In this document: piece by piece, positions 26,301-34,574 of the stretch | Numbering within the stretch: position 1 is the stretch's first letter | Layout of the letters: every line of letters starts with the position of its first letter | Assembly: GCF_032854445.1 (NCBI RefSeq) | Contig: NC_088306.1 | Location: 2,167,873-2,223,372, forward strand | DNA length: 55,500 nucleotides | Direction: 5' to 3' | Source: Liolophura sinensis | Taxonomy: Eukaryota; Mollusca; Polyplacophora; Chitonida; Chitonidae | Program-made: the position numbers and the translations under genes | The notes under the pieces: model-generated | Seen by the model: the letters and a program-made list of their open reading frames with translations, nothing else | What the model was told of the DNA's origin: nothing | Databases searched by the model: none

Positions 26301-28675
26301 TAGCGCGCTAGAGCAGCGTAATGACCCAGGAGTCTCTCACCAATGCGGTCGCTGTGAGTTCAATTCCAGCTCATGCTGGCTTCCTTTCCGGCCATACGTG
26401 CGAATGGACGTGGGTTTCCCCCAGGCTCTGCCCAGTTTCCTCCACCATAATGCTGGCCGCCGTCGTGTAAGTGATATATTCTTGAGTACATCATAAACAC
26501 CAATCAAATAAATAATAAAAATAAATAAATTGAAGGCCTGTACATGCAGGTTTGATTATACATGTACCAGTATTTACATGTGATAGGGAAACACATGTAC
26601 CAGTATTTCACCATACACTCACTTTACATAGCAGATGTGATACACTGTTTTGACAAGATGATTTACTTTTTCATTTACCTTTAGTGGTGTTTTACATGTT
26701 TTATAGAAACAGAAGACTTTTATCTGAGACTGCCTACTGGGGCTTATTAGCTTTCTACACAGGTGTTCTGGACATCTACATGTACATGCATGTACCTATC
26801 AAAAGACAAGAGAATTACATGTGTGTGTACTCTAGTTATTTGCTTGGGGTTTAAAATAATCAATATTATTTCAACAGATTAGCAACACATCTCCCACAGC
26901 AGGCTGCAGGTCACAGTGCCAATGCCTGCATCTGTACATGTACATGTACACATACATGCTGATGGGCTGGCTGGCTGGCTGGCTGGCTGGCTGCCCACAG
27001 CTCAGCTTCATAAGTTTTTAATAGGCAGGGGGGTGCCTCAGTGTCTGAGATGCCCTATTCTGATGCCGTAACATTAACATGGGAGACATGGAAATGAGAC
27101 AGCCTGATTTCAAATTCTGGCTGAATCTACATGCATGCCTGACTTGTACATGAAATTCTCTCTGTATATGGGTATCACTGGTATATGCGCCCAAAGAAAG
27201 AAAGATATGCACGGAAAAATGTTAACAAAAAGACTTCAATCAAACTGGAATGTTTATTTTTTTTAAATGAAATCGATCCTGAAATGCTTCAAGGGTTTAT
27301 TTATGCCGCAATTCTGCTTATGTTGCCCTTAACAGACACTACAGACACTATATGTACACGAGCCTTGTAAAAATAACATGGGACTAGAGGGTCTTGCATA
27401 TGGGTGCCCAAACTTTTATCCCAGTCCCTAACAGGGGACTACAGGGTCTTGGATATAGGTGCCTAACTTTCATCCCAGTCCCTAACAGGGGACTAGACGG
27501 TCTCACATATGGGTGCCCAACTTTCATTCCAGTCCCTCACAGGGGACTAGAGGGTCTTACATGTGGGTGCCCAAACTTTCATCCCAGTCCCTAACAGGGG
27601 ACTACACGGTCTTGGATATAGGTGCCCAACTTTCATCCCAGTCCCTAACAGGGGACTACAGAGTCTTGGATATAGGTGCCCAACTTTCATCCCAGTCCCC
27701 TTACAGGGGACTAGACGGTCTTACATATGGGTGCCCAAACTTTCATCCCAGTCCCTCACAGGGGACTAGAGGGTCTTACATATGGGTGCCCAAACTTTCA
27801 TCCCAGTCCCTCACAGGGGACTAGACGGTCTTACATATGGGTGCCCAACTTTCATTCCAGTCCCTCACAGGGGACTAGAGGGTCTTACATATGGGTGCCC
27901 AAACTTTCATCCCAGTCCCTAACAGGGGACTACAGGGTCTTGGATATAGGTGCCCAAACTTTCATCCCAATCCCTGCCAATTACATGTACAGTGTAATAC
28001 CAACATGAAGTCTACAGGTTTTTAGTTGTCCCAAAGTGACAAGAGCAGGAAAATTATGGTTATTACAAAACATGCTATAAAATGCATGTGAGAGTTACAT
28101 GTACATGTAACGATATACAAGACCTATACTGATTTGAGGTCTAAGGTACACAAAAGTACACTATATGGTGTATTTATATCTCACTCTACACGTGTGTATT
28201 CAGCCTGAAGTGACACTGAGCACAGGTAAGAGCATTATGTGAGCCTACATGTACCTACAATGTAAAGGGGTTGAAGTCTTAAACATTTTGTACCTGTGTC
28301 ATGTGACAGGTATATTTTCTTTCCACCTGTCCAAATTTTGCCCACCCACACAGACACATTTAAAAAATTGAGGGGCAAAGCATAATGCTTCCATTCCACA
28401 AGTACTAACCAGCACATAGAAACACTGAGTTTTAAGACGAGTTTTGATACGTGCTGAATTTTTGGACCAAATGTATTTCAGGAATGTCCATGAATCACAC
28501 AAAATGGAAAAATTTTGTTTTCACTCATCACTAAGAAAAATTACCATTCTGGAACAGGTGAACACCGTATTGTTTTTGACTCCTGAAAAAAAAGAGGAAC
28601 TGATGACAGAAACTCACCACATTCTGCTGCCACAGACGCCAAGCCCCCATAAATAAACGGGCGCCAATCGTTCAT
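9731..28675 (-). CDS. SLC25A30: Mitochondrial carrier, SLC25A14/SLC25A30 (UCP5/KMCP1) type, ten exons, with 1-base frameshift in exon 3
   Basis: Exons in transcript order: 28618-28675, 25413-25560, 24384-24477, 23062-23147, 20157-20255, 19552-19676, 17828-17888, 11429-11527, 10279-10359, 9731-9769. Spliced, with one missing base allowed for in exon 3, they give a 296-residue inner-membrane carrier, close to the roughly 290 residues of vertebrate SLC25A30. The three carrier signatures are PIDTTK (23-28), PTDVLK (124-129) and PIDVVK (219-224), one per tripartite repeat. Family hallmarks include [30 protein letters not shown] and [18 protein letters not shown]. Members are described as inorganic-anion (sulfur oxyanion, phosphate) carriers related to uncoupling proteins; substrate here is inferred. 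The ATG is chosen because an in-frame TGA lies three codons upstream. All introns are GT-AG and all phases agree except for the single deleted base. The vertebrate paralogues A14 and A30 cannot be told apart here. Confidence 0.92.
10179..10262. repeat. 21-bp (AGACAGACAGACAG-type) tandem repeat, about four units
   Basis: AGACAGACAGACAGAGGCAAC repeats with little change in the last intron of the carrier gene, next to the exon 9 donor. Confidence 0.85.
10279..10359 (-). CDS. SLC25A30: Carrier exon 9
   Basis: 81 nt in phase 0, acceptor GTTACAG and donor GTATCC. Encodes [20 protein letters not shown] and LGPWNII, the last-helix motif. A 21-bp tandem repeat begins about 16 bases past its donor. 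Confidence 0.92.
11239..11370 (+). mobile_element. SINE fragment, sense, in carrier intron
   Basis: 5'-truncated and diverged copy of the tRNA-derived SINE that is complete at 26278-26529. The body matches (TTTCTCCCCACCATATGGCC, then AAGTGAAATGTTCTTGAGTA) and it ends in an AAACAAATAAAT tail. Confidence 0.7.
11429..11527 (-). CDS. SLC25A30: Carrier exon 8
   Basis: 99 nt in phase 0, acceptor GTTGCAG and donor GTGAGG. Encodes [13 protein letters not shown] and [10 protein letters not shown], the TR-x-M-x-Q segment after the third signature followed by the matrix helix. Confidence 0.92.
11530..12282. other. Intron sequence, nothing recognised
   Basis: AT-rich intronic DNA between carrier exon 8 and the 107-bp array. 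Homopolymer A run near 12146-12160. Confidence 0.4.
12283..15213. repeat. 107-bp tandem array with interspersed 74-bp short units
   Basis: About 2.9 kb of units spaced 107 bp (for example the block AAAAATTGAA at 12341, 12448 and 12555). Each carries TGTTTGTAGCTATAACTACT, GAAATACTTGGTGTATGTG and ATACAGTATAGACTGGGG. A shorter unit lacking 33 bp recurs near 13018, 13627, 13808, 14325 and 15045. The apparent open frames on the - strand here are repeats read as protein. The array lies in the intron between carrier exons 7 and 8. Confidence 0.97.
15214..16644. other. Intron sequence with a GC-rich patch
   Basis: Mostly AT-rich. The interval about 16130-16255 is clearly more GC- and CpG-rich than its surroundings, with GCTCGACGCTCTCTTCTGAT followed by TGGCTGATC. 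A GGGTTTGAACAC segment nearby (16107-16120) reads as GTTCAAACCC, a tRNA-type B-box, on the - strand. No gene assigned. Confidence 0.35.
16645..16770. repeat. 20-bp tandem repeat, about five units
   Basis: Units of CAACCCTGATAATGGTAATA. The outer copies are degenerate. Confidence 0.85.
16771..17827. other. Intron sequence, nothing recognised
   Basis: AT-rich intronic DNA upstream, in + coordinates, of carrier exon 7. The open frame at 16871-17098 has no recognisable features. Confidence 0.4.
17828..17888 (-). CDS. SLC25A30: Carrier exon 7 (third signature)
   Basis: 61 nt, acceptor TTAAACAG and donor GTAAGA. Encodes [20 protein letters not shown] after completing the split Ala codon. Confidence 0.92.
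17967..18171 (-). mobile_element. SINE copy, antisense, in carrier intron
   Basis: Begins with the complement of the SINE tail (TTTATTTATCTGATTAGTG), continues ACGACAGCGGCCAGCATTAT and reaches the tRNA-derived head (TGGAATTGAAC, the complement of a B-box). It has an internal deletion around AGCTAGCATGAATC. Confidence 0.8.
18186..18266 (-). CDS. Candidate in-frame 81-nt cassette exon of the carrier
   Basis: Lies in the intron between exons 6 and 7. On the - strand it is bounded by a pyrimidine-rich acceptor (TTATCTGTAG) and a consensus donor (AG then GTAAAC). Its length is a multiple of three, and in the phase set by exon 6 it is fully open, adding 27 residues that contain [20 protein letters not shown]. 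Inclusion would join seamlessly to exon 7, putting a charged insert into the loop between helices 4 and 5. Known vertebrate carriers lack it. An antisense SINE abuts it at 17967-18171. It could be a minor isoform exon or chance. Confidence 0.4.
18267..19551. other. Intron sequence between carrier exons 6 and 7
   Basis: Apart from the candidate cassette exon, AT-rich. A GAATGAATGAATGAATAATT segment at 18976-18995, followed by GGCTTAACGCCACATCGGCA, looks like the end of another dispersed repeat. Confidence 0.4.
19552..19676 (-). CDS. SLC25A30: Carrier exon 6
   Basis: 125 nt, acceptor GTTTTCAG and donor GTGAGT. Encodes [20 protein letters not shown], then DISKKHLI and EDGKVTHF. It ends with two bases of an Ala codon. 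Confidence 0.92.
19738..19930 (-). mobile_element. SINE copy, antisense, diverged
   Basis: Tail complement TTTATTTATTGGATTGATGT, then TTCAAGAATATTTTATGGTG (a deletion removes the GGCCAGCATT part), and a head with GGGCTTGAACTCAGAGC. Confidence 0.75.
19935..20156. repeat. Degenerate tandem repeat ending at carrier exon 5
   Basis: About four imperfect copies of a segment with CAGATGCCTGCTACAAGTGA and a short A/G-rich linker lead right up to the exon 5 donor at 20156. Confidence 0.7.
20157..20255 (-). CDS. SLC25A30: Carrier exon 5
   Basis: 99 nt in phase 0, acceptor CTGTAG and donor GTAAGT. Encodes [12 protein letters not shown], then [11 protein letters not shown], the RMQA and EG-RGLW motifs that follow the second signature. 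Confidence 0.92.
20470..22945. repeat. 90-bp tandem array, about 27 units
   Basis: Unit includes GTGATATCACTCAGTCTATA, CTCCAGTTTGTACAGCAGGG and TGGAGCAAAATTCCATGACA. Spacing stays exactly 90 bp over most of the array, for example the repeated TTACAGTAA block at 20581, 20671 and 20761. Variation is almost only substitution. The final units (from about 22700) carry a diverged block with GTGATTACACTGTACCTGGT. Each unit carries the perfect 10-bp palindrome GTGATATCAC. The array lies in the intron between carrier exons 4 and 5. Confidence 0.98.
23062..23147 (-). CDS. SLC25A30: Carrier exon 4 (second signature)
   Basis: 86 nt, acceptor TTTTCAG and donor GTAAAT. Encodes [15 protein letters not shown] and then [11 protein letters not shown], the second carrier repeat. 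Confidence 0.92.
23225..23368. repeat. (AT)n microsatellite
   Basis: Nearly pure alternating AT with ATATGTTTACATATA interruptions. It sits between carrier exon 4 and the 34-bp array. Confidence 0.95.
23369..24096. repeat. 34-bp tandem array with internal SINE
   Basis: Units of about 34 bp contain the perfect 12-bp palindrome TAGTGTACACTA and CTGGAGGTCCTCACTGATG. About 16 units remain, and a SINE splits the array at 23546-23723. The right part (23735-24096) is more homogeneous than the left. Confidence 0.95.
23546..23723 (+). mobile_element. SINE inserted into the 34-bp array
   Basis: Starts in the tRNA-derived head (CGCTGTGAGTTCAAGTCCAG) and ends (AAATAAATAAATA). It is flanked by ATATCTGGAAGT on both sides (23534-23545 and 23724-23735). 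That could be a 12-bp target duplication or simply the array unit. Confidence 0.88.
24140..24233 (-). mobile_element. SINE fragment, antisense
   Basis: Tail complement (GATTTATTTATCTGATTGAT) through CTCAAGAATATTTCACTTCT to the CAGCATT-like block. The head is missing. Confidence 0.75.
24384..24477 (-). CDS. SLC25A30: Carrier exon 3, with a missing base
   Basis: The 5' half reads IAPALLRQ in the phase dictated by exon 2, and the 3' half reads [17 protein letters not shown] in the phase dictated by exon 4. The two halves are one base out of register. The exon is 94 nt where 95 is required, with the loss near 24449-24453. Read literally, the frame hits TGA at 24411-24413. Acceptor CTCTGCAG and donor GTATTT are present. 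Confidence 0.88.
24449..24453 (-). other. Site of apparent 1-base deletion in carrier exon 3
   Basis: Family members read LLRQA-(S/T)-YGTIKIG. Here the codon between Gln and Thr has only two bases (GC), followed by ACC. Flanking exon phases on both sides independently require one more base. It is either a base-calling error or a disabling allele. Confidence 0.85.
24485..25200. other. Carrier intron 2, nothing recognised
   Basis: Intronic DNA between exons 3 and 2, with no repeat or exon signal that I could identify apart from the SINE that follows. Confidence 0.4.
25203..25337 (+). mobile_element. SINE fragment, sense
   Basis: 5'-truncated copy: TGGGCGTGGGTTTCCCCAGG, then GTCGTATAAGTGAAATGGTC, ending ACACCAATCAAATAAATAAA. 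Confidence 0.75.
25413..25560 (-). CDS. SLC25A30: Carrier exon 2 (first PX-D-XX-K signature)
   Basis: 148 nt between an ACACAG acceptor and a GTAAGT donor. Encodes [17 protein letters not shown], the matrix loop, and [11 protein letters not shown]. Split codons at both ends match exons 1 and 3. Confidence 0.92.
25748..25894 (+). mobile_element. SINE fragment, sense, diverged
   Basis: Contains GGAAGGTCTGGCAGCAACCT and the 3' body ending ACCAATGAAATAAATGAATG. Confidence 0.7.
26278..26529 (+). mobile_element. Full-length tRNA-derived SINE with target duplication
   Basis: 252-bp copy with a Pol III-type head: an A-box-like CTCAGTCGGTTAGCG near 26291-26305 and a B box GTTCAATTCC at 26358-26367. 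A conserved body follows (GTGGGTTTCCCCCAGGCTCT, then CACCATAATGCTGGCCGCCG) and an A/T-rich AATAAATAAA tail. The 9-bp sequence TTGAAGGCC flanks it on both sides (26269-26277 and 26530-26538), marking a fairly recent insertion. The copies elsewhere in the window are fragments of this family. Confidence 0.92.
26540..27379. other. Carrier intron 1 sequence with microsatellite
   Basis: AT-rich. Holds ACATGTACATGTACATG-type runs and a (GGCT)n tract at about 26965-26994. No exon seen. Confidence 0.5.
27380..27976. repeat. 54/55-bp tandem array, about eleven units
   Basis: Unit has AACTTTCATCCCAGTCCCTA and ACAGGGGACTAGAGGGTCTT. The spacing is 54 bp with occasional 55 bp, which shifts frame and creates overlapping spurious open frames. 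The array lies in intron 1 of the carrier. Confidence 0.96.
27977..28617. other. Carrier intron 1, exon-1-proximal part
   Basis: AT-rich intronic DNA with several TACATGTA motifs. No conserved element recognised. Confidence 0.4.
28618..28675 (-). CDS. SLC25A30: Carrier exon 1 (start codon)
   Basis: Encodes [19 protein letters not shown] plus the first base of Gly20, followed by a GTGAGT donor. An in-frame TGA precedes the ATG by three codons. A CCGCAG just upstream could be a splice acceptor for a 5' UTR exon. Confidence 0.88.
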
Positions 28676-29592
28676 TCTATTCAACCTGCGGAGTCGATGT
28701 TTTCAGCGTGCGTTTACAACAAGGCTGCCCTAGGTATGAGGGGTTGAACACCTCTGCCTGTATGCAAGGGTTTGTCTACAAAATGTAAAACAGCTTATAA
28801 TGCATGACTGTACATGTATCTCAATGTATATTGGCAAATATCACATGCAGTACCTGACCTAAAATTTCATTCAGGCCTAAGTTGCTTACTTTGACAGATT
28901 TTGATCATTCTATTGATCTTAGAATGACGTTTTTGAAGTTAATTCAAAGAGGTTTTATGACATTTATTTAGCCTTAAAAACACCAGAAATTTTAGGTCAT
29001 TTACCAGGTACACACTGGTACACATATGGCCGTTAATTTATCTGGATACGGGCTTGGCCAAAAACAACAACAATACCAGCACAAAAAAGAAATTCCAAGA
29101 ACATATTATTTACATACAGGCTAATATATAGAGTATTTAGACCAGCGCAAACAGACACAGTGACAGCCTACTGGACAATCAGATTCCCGCATGCAGGCAT
29201 ACATATATATGTACACAGAGATTATCATACGAGTGTGTGGTCTGCAGTGATGTATCAAAATGAGTAGTCTAAGGTTGGCCTGTCGCATAATCCAAACCGT
29301 CTGTCTCAATATAAGCAAAATGTGAACTGCCTGGAGCATAATAAGCTTCTTAGTATCCATCTCCACCAACGGTTTCCAGCTTTTGCTTCACTAAGCGACA
29401 TGACAGTGCTTGTAATGTCGTTCATCAGCACAGTGATGCTGGCCTGTTATTAAAGACACGGCTCATTTTGGGGGAAATCATAGACAATTAACTGGGCAGT
29501 TCAAGAGCATACAATCGTCGAATTACTGTACCCTATACATGTAAGTCTAGATCAAAGGAATAGGCTTAAATTTCATCTGAAATAGTGAGATG
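28676..29592. other. Upstream region of the carrier gene
   Basis: Would hold the carrier promoter. No TATA box or clear core element can be assigned with confidence, and no other gene is seen. Confidence 0.35.
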
Positions 29593-29722
29593 TTTTATTT
29601 ATTTATTCGTTTGGTGTTTTATGCCGGAAAATTTCACTTATATGACTGTGGCCAGCATTATGGTGGGAGAAAACTGGGCAGAGCCCGGGGGGACACCCAC
29701 GGCCATCCACAGGTTGCTGACG
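29593..29722 (-). mobile_element. SINE fragment, antisense
   Basis: TTTATTTATTTATTCGTTTG tail complement, GTGGCCAGCATTATGGTGGG body and CCATCCACAGGTTGCTGACG. The head is missing. Confidence 0.8.
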
Positions 29723-29724
29723 AA

Positions 29725-31160
29725 ACAGTGCATTGTCATTAATGATCTAAAGCACTTTAATGGCATGGAAACTATAGATGATGATGGTTTAAATAGCTTC
29801 ACATCACATGAAGAGCGTATCTTGGGCTACAATTTGGTGAAAAGAACACATTAAATACGGGCTATTAAAATTACATTACAACTAAAATTACAATTTTAGA
29901 ATAAACATAGATAACTCAGAATTACCAGCCCGGCATAAACAAGAATACATAAAAATTCAAAGCGCTTAATGAGGCCATACAAATCAACACTTGTAGTAAG
30001 CTAATAAAAACTTCCACGCACTTCATGTCTTTTTCCAACTTCATGTACCTGTAACATCAAATTCTACAAGGATTCGTCCACTTGATGGTTTCTAGAGAAG
30101 CAGATGTTCAAGTTTTTTCAAACAGCTGCAATTTGCAGTTTTCTAGAAAAACGACAAAATCCACTGTTAGAAAAGAATAACAACAAATATTCTGAGCAAA
30201 GAACAAATGGTTTCCAGCATTCAGCTTAGAAGCCGAGGAAACACAACGAAACTTGCCCTCTGGCATGGCTGGGTGGTAAGAATTTAGAAGTTCTATGAAT
30301 TTCGCCAAGGGCGCTGTCTTCAATCTCACCATCCCATTTATCATGGACTTGGGAACATGGGTAAGAAGCCATAAGTCTACTTCAACAACAACACCCACAT
30401 GTACATAATACAAGCACCTAGATCTACACGGTGGCAGAATTTTTATTTTGCCATTTCCTTGAATGCACAATTTATTTATAAAATGTATAATATCTTAGAT
30501 AATGTTTAAACACGAGTGCTTTGATTTTACAGGGTGTCCTGCTTTCATCCCTCCATATCCATATCAATGGGCATGCCAAAGTTGCACAACAGGTCAGTGT
30601 GCTATAACAGGTCAGTGTGCCCCGAGATACACCGAGTTTACCTAAGTGTATACAATGTATCTTTATCCCTAGTGACAATTGTCCCTATGTAAGCTCACCT
30701 ACCACACATGCTCACAAGTGCCTGTGTTAGACGTTCTGCTGTTGTTTTCATGTAATCAGTTCAACGTACCTGTGGCTGAACCAATAGCACACCTTGTGCC
30801 TTCAGAATACATCATGTTTACATGTCTGTGCAGCTCATTCTATTTGCAGGTACCCATATCTTGTTTCAATGAGCAGTAACCACACTCCTTGTCTACATGT
30901 ATCTATGCTGTTTAGGTGTTTACATGTATTTATTACCTCCACCAAAGAAGAGCTAGGTTTTTGCCTGCATTCATTTACTTGCCTGTCTGTGTACAAATCA
31001 ATGGAAAAAGTTTATGTACTGATTTTGGTGGACTTTTGTGTTCAGCCTTGTGCCAAGCACAAACACGGTGCATTGATTTGTTAGGTGTTGCAGATTTTGA
31101 TTTCCCTTCAGTAATTCTTTCAACAATTCTTCAATTTTGCCAGATATATGGATGTGTATG
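29725..31160. other. Intergenic, no gene seen
   Basis: Includes an open frame of 120 codons on the - strand at 30108-30470 with no recognisable domain. Near 30531 a CAGGGTGTCCTGC resembles a mariner-type end, but I found no partner end. Confidence 0.35.
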
Positions 31161-31164
31161 TAGG

Positions 31165-31262
31165 ACACAAATTAGCGGAGTGAGCGAGTGAGTGCTTGGG
31201 GTTTAACGTTGTACTTAACAATTTTTCATTCATACAGTATGACGACGAAGGTATACCTAGTA
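31165..31262. mobile_element. Fragment of a second dispersed repeat
   Basis: GAGTGCTTGGGGTTTAACGT, then ACTTAACAATTTTTCA and TATGACGACGAAGG. This block order is one I recall from mollusc genomic repeats (from memory). The rest of the element is absent here; a related copy appears to be at 39490-39836. Confidence 0.5.
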
Positions 31263-31370
31263 CAAATTAGTGGAAAATCATCATGCAGTTGTCAGGGCAG
31301 CAGTGCTATACGTGTATGCAGTGTGGGGATTTGTACATTTAGCTGGGGGAGGGGGGGGGGTGATTGTTAA

Positions 31371-31545
31371 TTGATTTATTTATTTACTTGATCGATGTTT
31401 TACGTTGTACTCAAGAATATTTCACATATACGACGGTGGCCAGCAATATGGTGGGAGGAAAACGGGCAGAGCCCTGGGAAAAAACACGATCCTCCACAGG
31501 TTGCTGGCAGGCCTTTGCACACACGGCTGGAGAGGATGACTGTTT
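31371..31545 (-). mobile_element. SINE copy, antisense
   Basis: Follows a G-run. TTGATTTATTTATTTACTTG tail complement, ACGACGGTGGCCAGCAATAT, then CCTCCACAGGTTGCTGGCAG. Confidence 0.8.
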
Positions 31546-31611
31546 AGATTGCATTACCTATTCATGTACCGATACGATTAGGGTTTAATGTATGCTCTCT
31601 TCTTTAGAATA

Positions 31612-31737
31612 GATGCATCACACATGTACACATGTGTATGGACATGTACATAAATGTCTATACACATGCATATGTACATAAACGTCTATACACATGTACA
31701 TAAATGTCTATATACATACACATGTACATAAATGTCT
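31612..31737. repeat. ACATGTACATAAATGTCTAT repeat
   Basis: About five imperfect copies of a 22-30 bp TACACATGTACATAAATGTC motif. Confidence 0.75.
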
Positions 31738-32085
31738 ATTAACATCACAGCCGCAGTTTATTTCTAGCATAACATGACAAAGCTACACTGACTCCAAAAC
31801 AACAACAATCTACACATGTGTATAGTTACATGTAGATAAATATTTAAAATCTGTTATCAGATTGTTTACATGTAACTACAGCACCCGTACATCTCAAATA
31901 TAATCAAGTATATGTATACATCACCAACATGTACCTGGTAGGCCCTTTAGTAAACTTAGTGAGAAGTAAAAATGAGCAGGCTTGACAACTGACAAAAGTA
32001 CAAATTCATATAGCATGTGTGAGATGGCATTTATAACTATTCCACATGTACATACATGTGATTATCAAGTGAATGTTTCATGTAC

Positions 32086-32515
32086 CAAACAAACACTTGT
32101 ACCAAACAAACACACACGTACACATACAATATTACACTTGTACCAAGCAAACACACACGTACACATACAATATTACACTTGTACCAAGCAAACACACACG
32201 TACACATACAATATTACACTTGTACCAAGCAAACACACACGTACACATACAATATTACACTTGTACCAAGCAAACACACACGTACACATACAATATTACA
32301 CTTGTACCAAGCAAACACACACGTACACATACAATATTATACTTGCACCAAACAAACACACACATACATGTTCAATATTACACTTGCACCAAACAAACAC
32401 ACACATACATGTTCAATATTACACTTGCACCAAACAAACATACACATACAATATTACACTTGCACTAAACACTTGCACCAAACAAACGTACACGTATAAT
32501 ATTACACTTGTAAGG
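32086..32515. repeat. 41-bp tandem array, about ten units
   Basis: Unit has CTTGTACCAAGCAAACACAC and GTACACATACAATATTACA, spaced 41 bp (41 is not a multiple of three). All three frames are open over this array, which is why long Thr/His/Tyr-rich open frames appear. I regard none of them as genes. The right third of the array is more diverged (CACCAAACAAACA variant). Confidence 0.96.
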
Positions 32516-32985
32516 CAACACTAGAAAATCCACGAATTTTTCAATAAAATAATGTGATAAAAAAAATGGAAAAATTCACCTTTCTTCTATGATCTTCCTG
32601 TTTTTTAAGGTTTTCTAGTCATATAAATATGTATTTAACAAGAACAACTGCTGGCACGCCTTTCCCACAAGTTACATGTAGGCGATTTTTCAGTTATATC
32701 AGTAACAATGAACCAAAAAAAAATTTTTCATCCTACCTGTAGTGTAAAAAAATAAATAAGAGAAATTAGTGTGGCTTAACTATGAATTAAAGACTACTTC
32801 CAGGGCACATCTATGGCTAAGTTGACACACCAAATTTCTAACATTATTATTACCATAAAGCCACAGTGCATGAGTGTAATATGATCACAGATGTGACACC
32901 AAGCCAAAATCCTTCATTATGTACGACAATTACATAACTCTACACTGAGCATGTATATTATGAAATACATGTATGTGTACAAAAG
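32516..32985. other. Intergenic, no gene seen
   Basis: AT-rich, no structure noted. Confidence 0.4.
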
Positions 32986-32987
32986 CT

Positions 32988-33085
32988 CATTTATTTATTT
33001 ATCTGATTGGTGCTTTACTTCGTACTCAAAAATATTTCACTTATATGCTGGCGGCCATCATTACGGTGGGAGGAAACAGGGGACA
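32988..33085 (-). mobile_element. SINE fragment, antisense
   Basis: TTTATTTATTTATCTGATTG tail complement through CTGGCGGCCATCATTACGGT. It ends where a second copy begins 25 bp further on. Confidence 0.8.
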
Positions 33086-33109
33086 AAAGCTGCTGTGAAA
33101 CATTGCATA

Positions 33110-33328
33110 GTTATTTATTTATTTTATTGGTATTTTACGCCGTACTCAAGAATATTTCACTTATATGACGGCGGCCAGCATTGGGGAAAAAAACGGGCAG
33201 AGCCTTGGGGAAACCCATGACCATCCACAGGTTGCTGTCAGACCTTCCCACGTACGGTCGGAGAGGAAGCCAGCATAAGCTGGACTTGAATTCACAGCGA
33301 CCACATCAGTGAGAGGCTATTGAATAGC
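33110..33328 (-). mobile_element. SINE copy, antisense, near full length
   Basis: TTATTTATTTTATTGGTATT, ATGACGGCGGCCAGCATTGG, ACCATCCACAGGTTGCTGTC and the tRNA-like head GGACTTGAATTCACAGC. It lies in tandem with the previous copy. Confidence 0.85.
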
Positions 33329-33329
33329 T

Positions 33330-34525
33330 ATATTTCATATACAAGCACATGGATGAATAATAAAAGAACATCATGTTAAAGATACATGACCTTATAAAAA
33401 TTTCAAAACCACATGTAACGCGCTTATTTCTCCATTTTCAAGGTTCTTCAAGTACATGTAGGTAAGTTTCAGTACCAAGGATAATATTTTATGACCTTTT
33501 AGTATTTGTCTCTAAAAATGCAATTTTGGAAAAAAAAAATCAAGGTTATTTAGGATTCTTTGATATGAATCTTAATTTTTAACTATTAAAGGTGAAAAAA
33601 AACACTAAAGTGGAGCATGTACATGTATCAGATGAAAGACCATTAAAAACAGTTTGTTTTTTTTTTACAATTTTTTGTAAAATTTAACCTAGTAAAATGC
33701 ATTTGAATATTTTATTCCATGGTGGCTTTTTCTGATCAAAATGGGATCAGTAACATCCCAAATGTTTTTGCTACTTAACACACATTAAACTGCTACATTT
33801 CTACATTCAAAATGCATACACACATAGATCAATGTATGCAAATCAATGAATTATTTCATTCAAAAAGTACAGATGTGACGTACATGTAACTGATACCGTC
33901 TGGGTCCACAACAGACCACTGTTGTAACCCAGAACAATAGGTTACAATGCGAATGGGAGTTTTTCCACATAGAATCTGATCTTTTAACAAAATTTTACTC
34001 CCAGAAAATCCAACTATTCTGCTGATTTTTACTCATGTGTTTCATCTGATATACACTTCATTTTAGAGTGGTCTTTCTGCTTTAAGCTGTGACAGATCCA
34101 ACACTATTTGCAAACACAAATAAAAACAAATACATTTGCATACATATATAAACATGAAACTTTACATATACACATGTACATGTACACACATATCGCTTTC
34201 TCTTTCAGTTCCTCTTCCGGATTAAAGTTTGTTTGCATATCCGTAACTCTACAAACACATCCTGGTGAAGTTTGACTCTCACTCAACAGCTATGCCTCAC
34301 CCAGAACACTTTTGACTCTCTACAGTTAAGAGTTGTTTATGGCCTTTGACAACTGATCGGTCTCCTCTGTTGAGTCGACCATAAATACATGTCATTTCTT
34401 TACAGGAAAACCATTCATGAATGCAGGTGTTTTGAATGCTCATCTGAACGTACAAACATTGGGAAGTATATCTGCAAACCATGCGTGAATTTTGAGATCA
34501 GTTCTGTGCTAGACAAATTTTTGGT
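33330..34525. other. Intergenic, no gene seen
   Basis: AT-rich. Short frames only. Confidence 0.4.
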
Positions 34526-34531
34526 GTATCT

Positions 34532-34573
34532 GACATACATACATACATACATACATACATACATGTACATACG
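34532..34573. repeat. (ACAT)n microsatellite
   Basis: Tandem ACAT units followed by ACATGTACATACGTAC. Confidence 0.9.
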
Positions 34574-34574
34574 T

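Noticed and set aside
26278-26370. Free-standing tRNA gene suggested by A- and B-box motifs
   Set aside because: It is the head of a SINE with body, tail and target duplication, and the cloverleaf is not preserved.
27394-28008. Several overlapping + strand frames with [14 protein letters not shown] repeats
   Set aside because: They come from the 54/55-bp array; unit-length changes shift frame and create overlapping frames.
30108-30470. Open frame of 120 codons on the - strand
   Set aside because: No recognisable domain, no splice partners, and not near a gene in a meaningful way.
31982-32524. Long open frame of about 180 codons, Thr/His/Tyr-rich
   Set aside because: It lies in the 41-bp tandem array, and all three frames of the + strand are open there. 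Repeat artefact.
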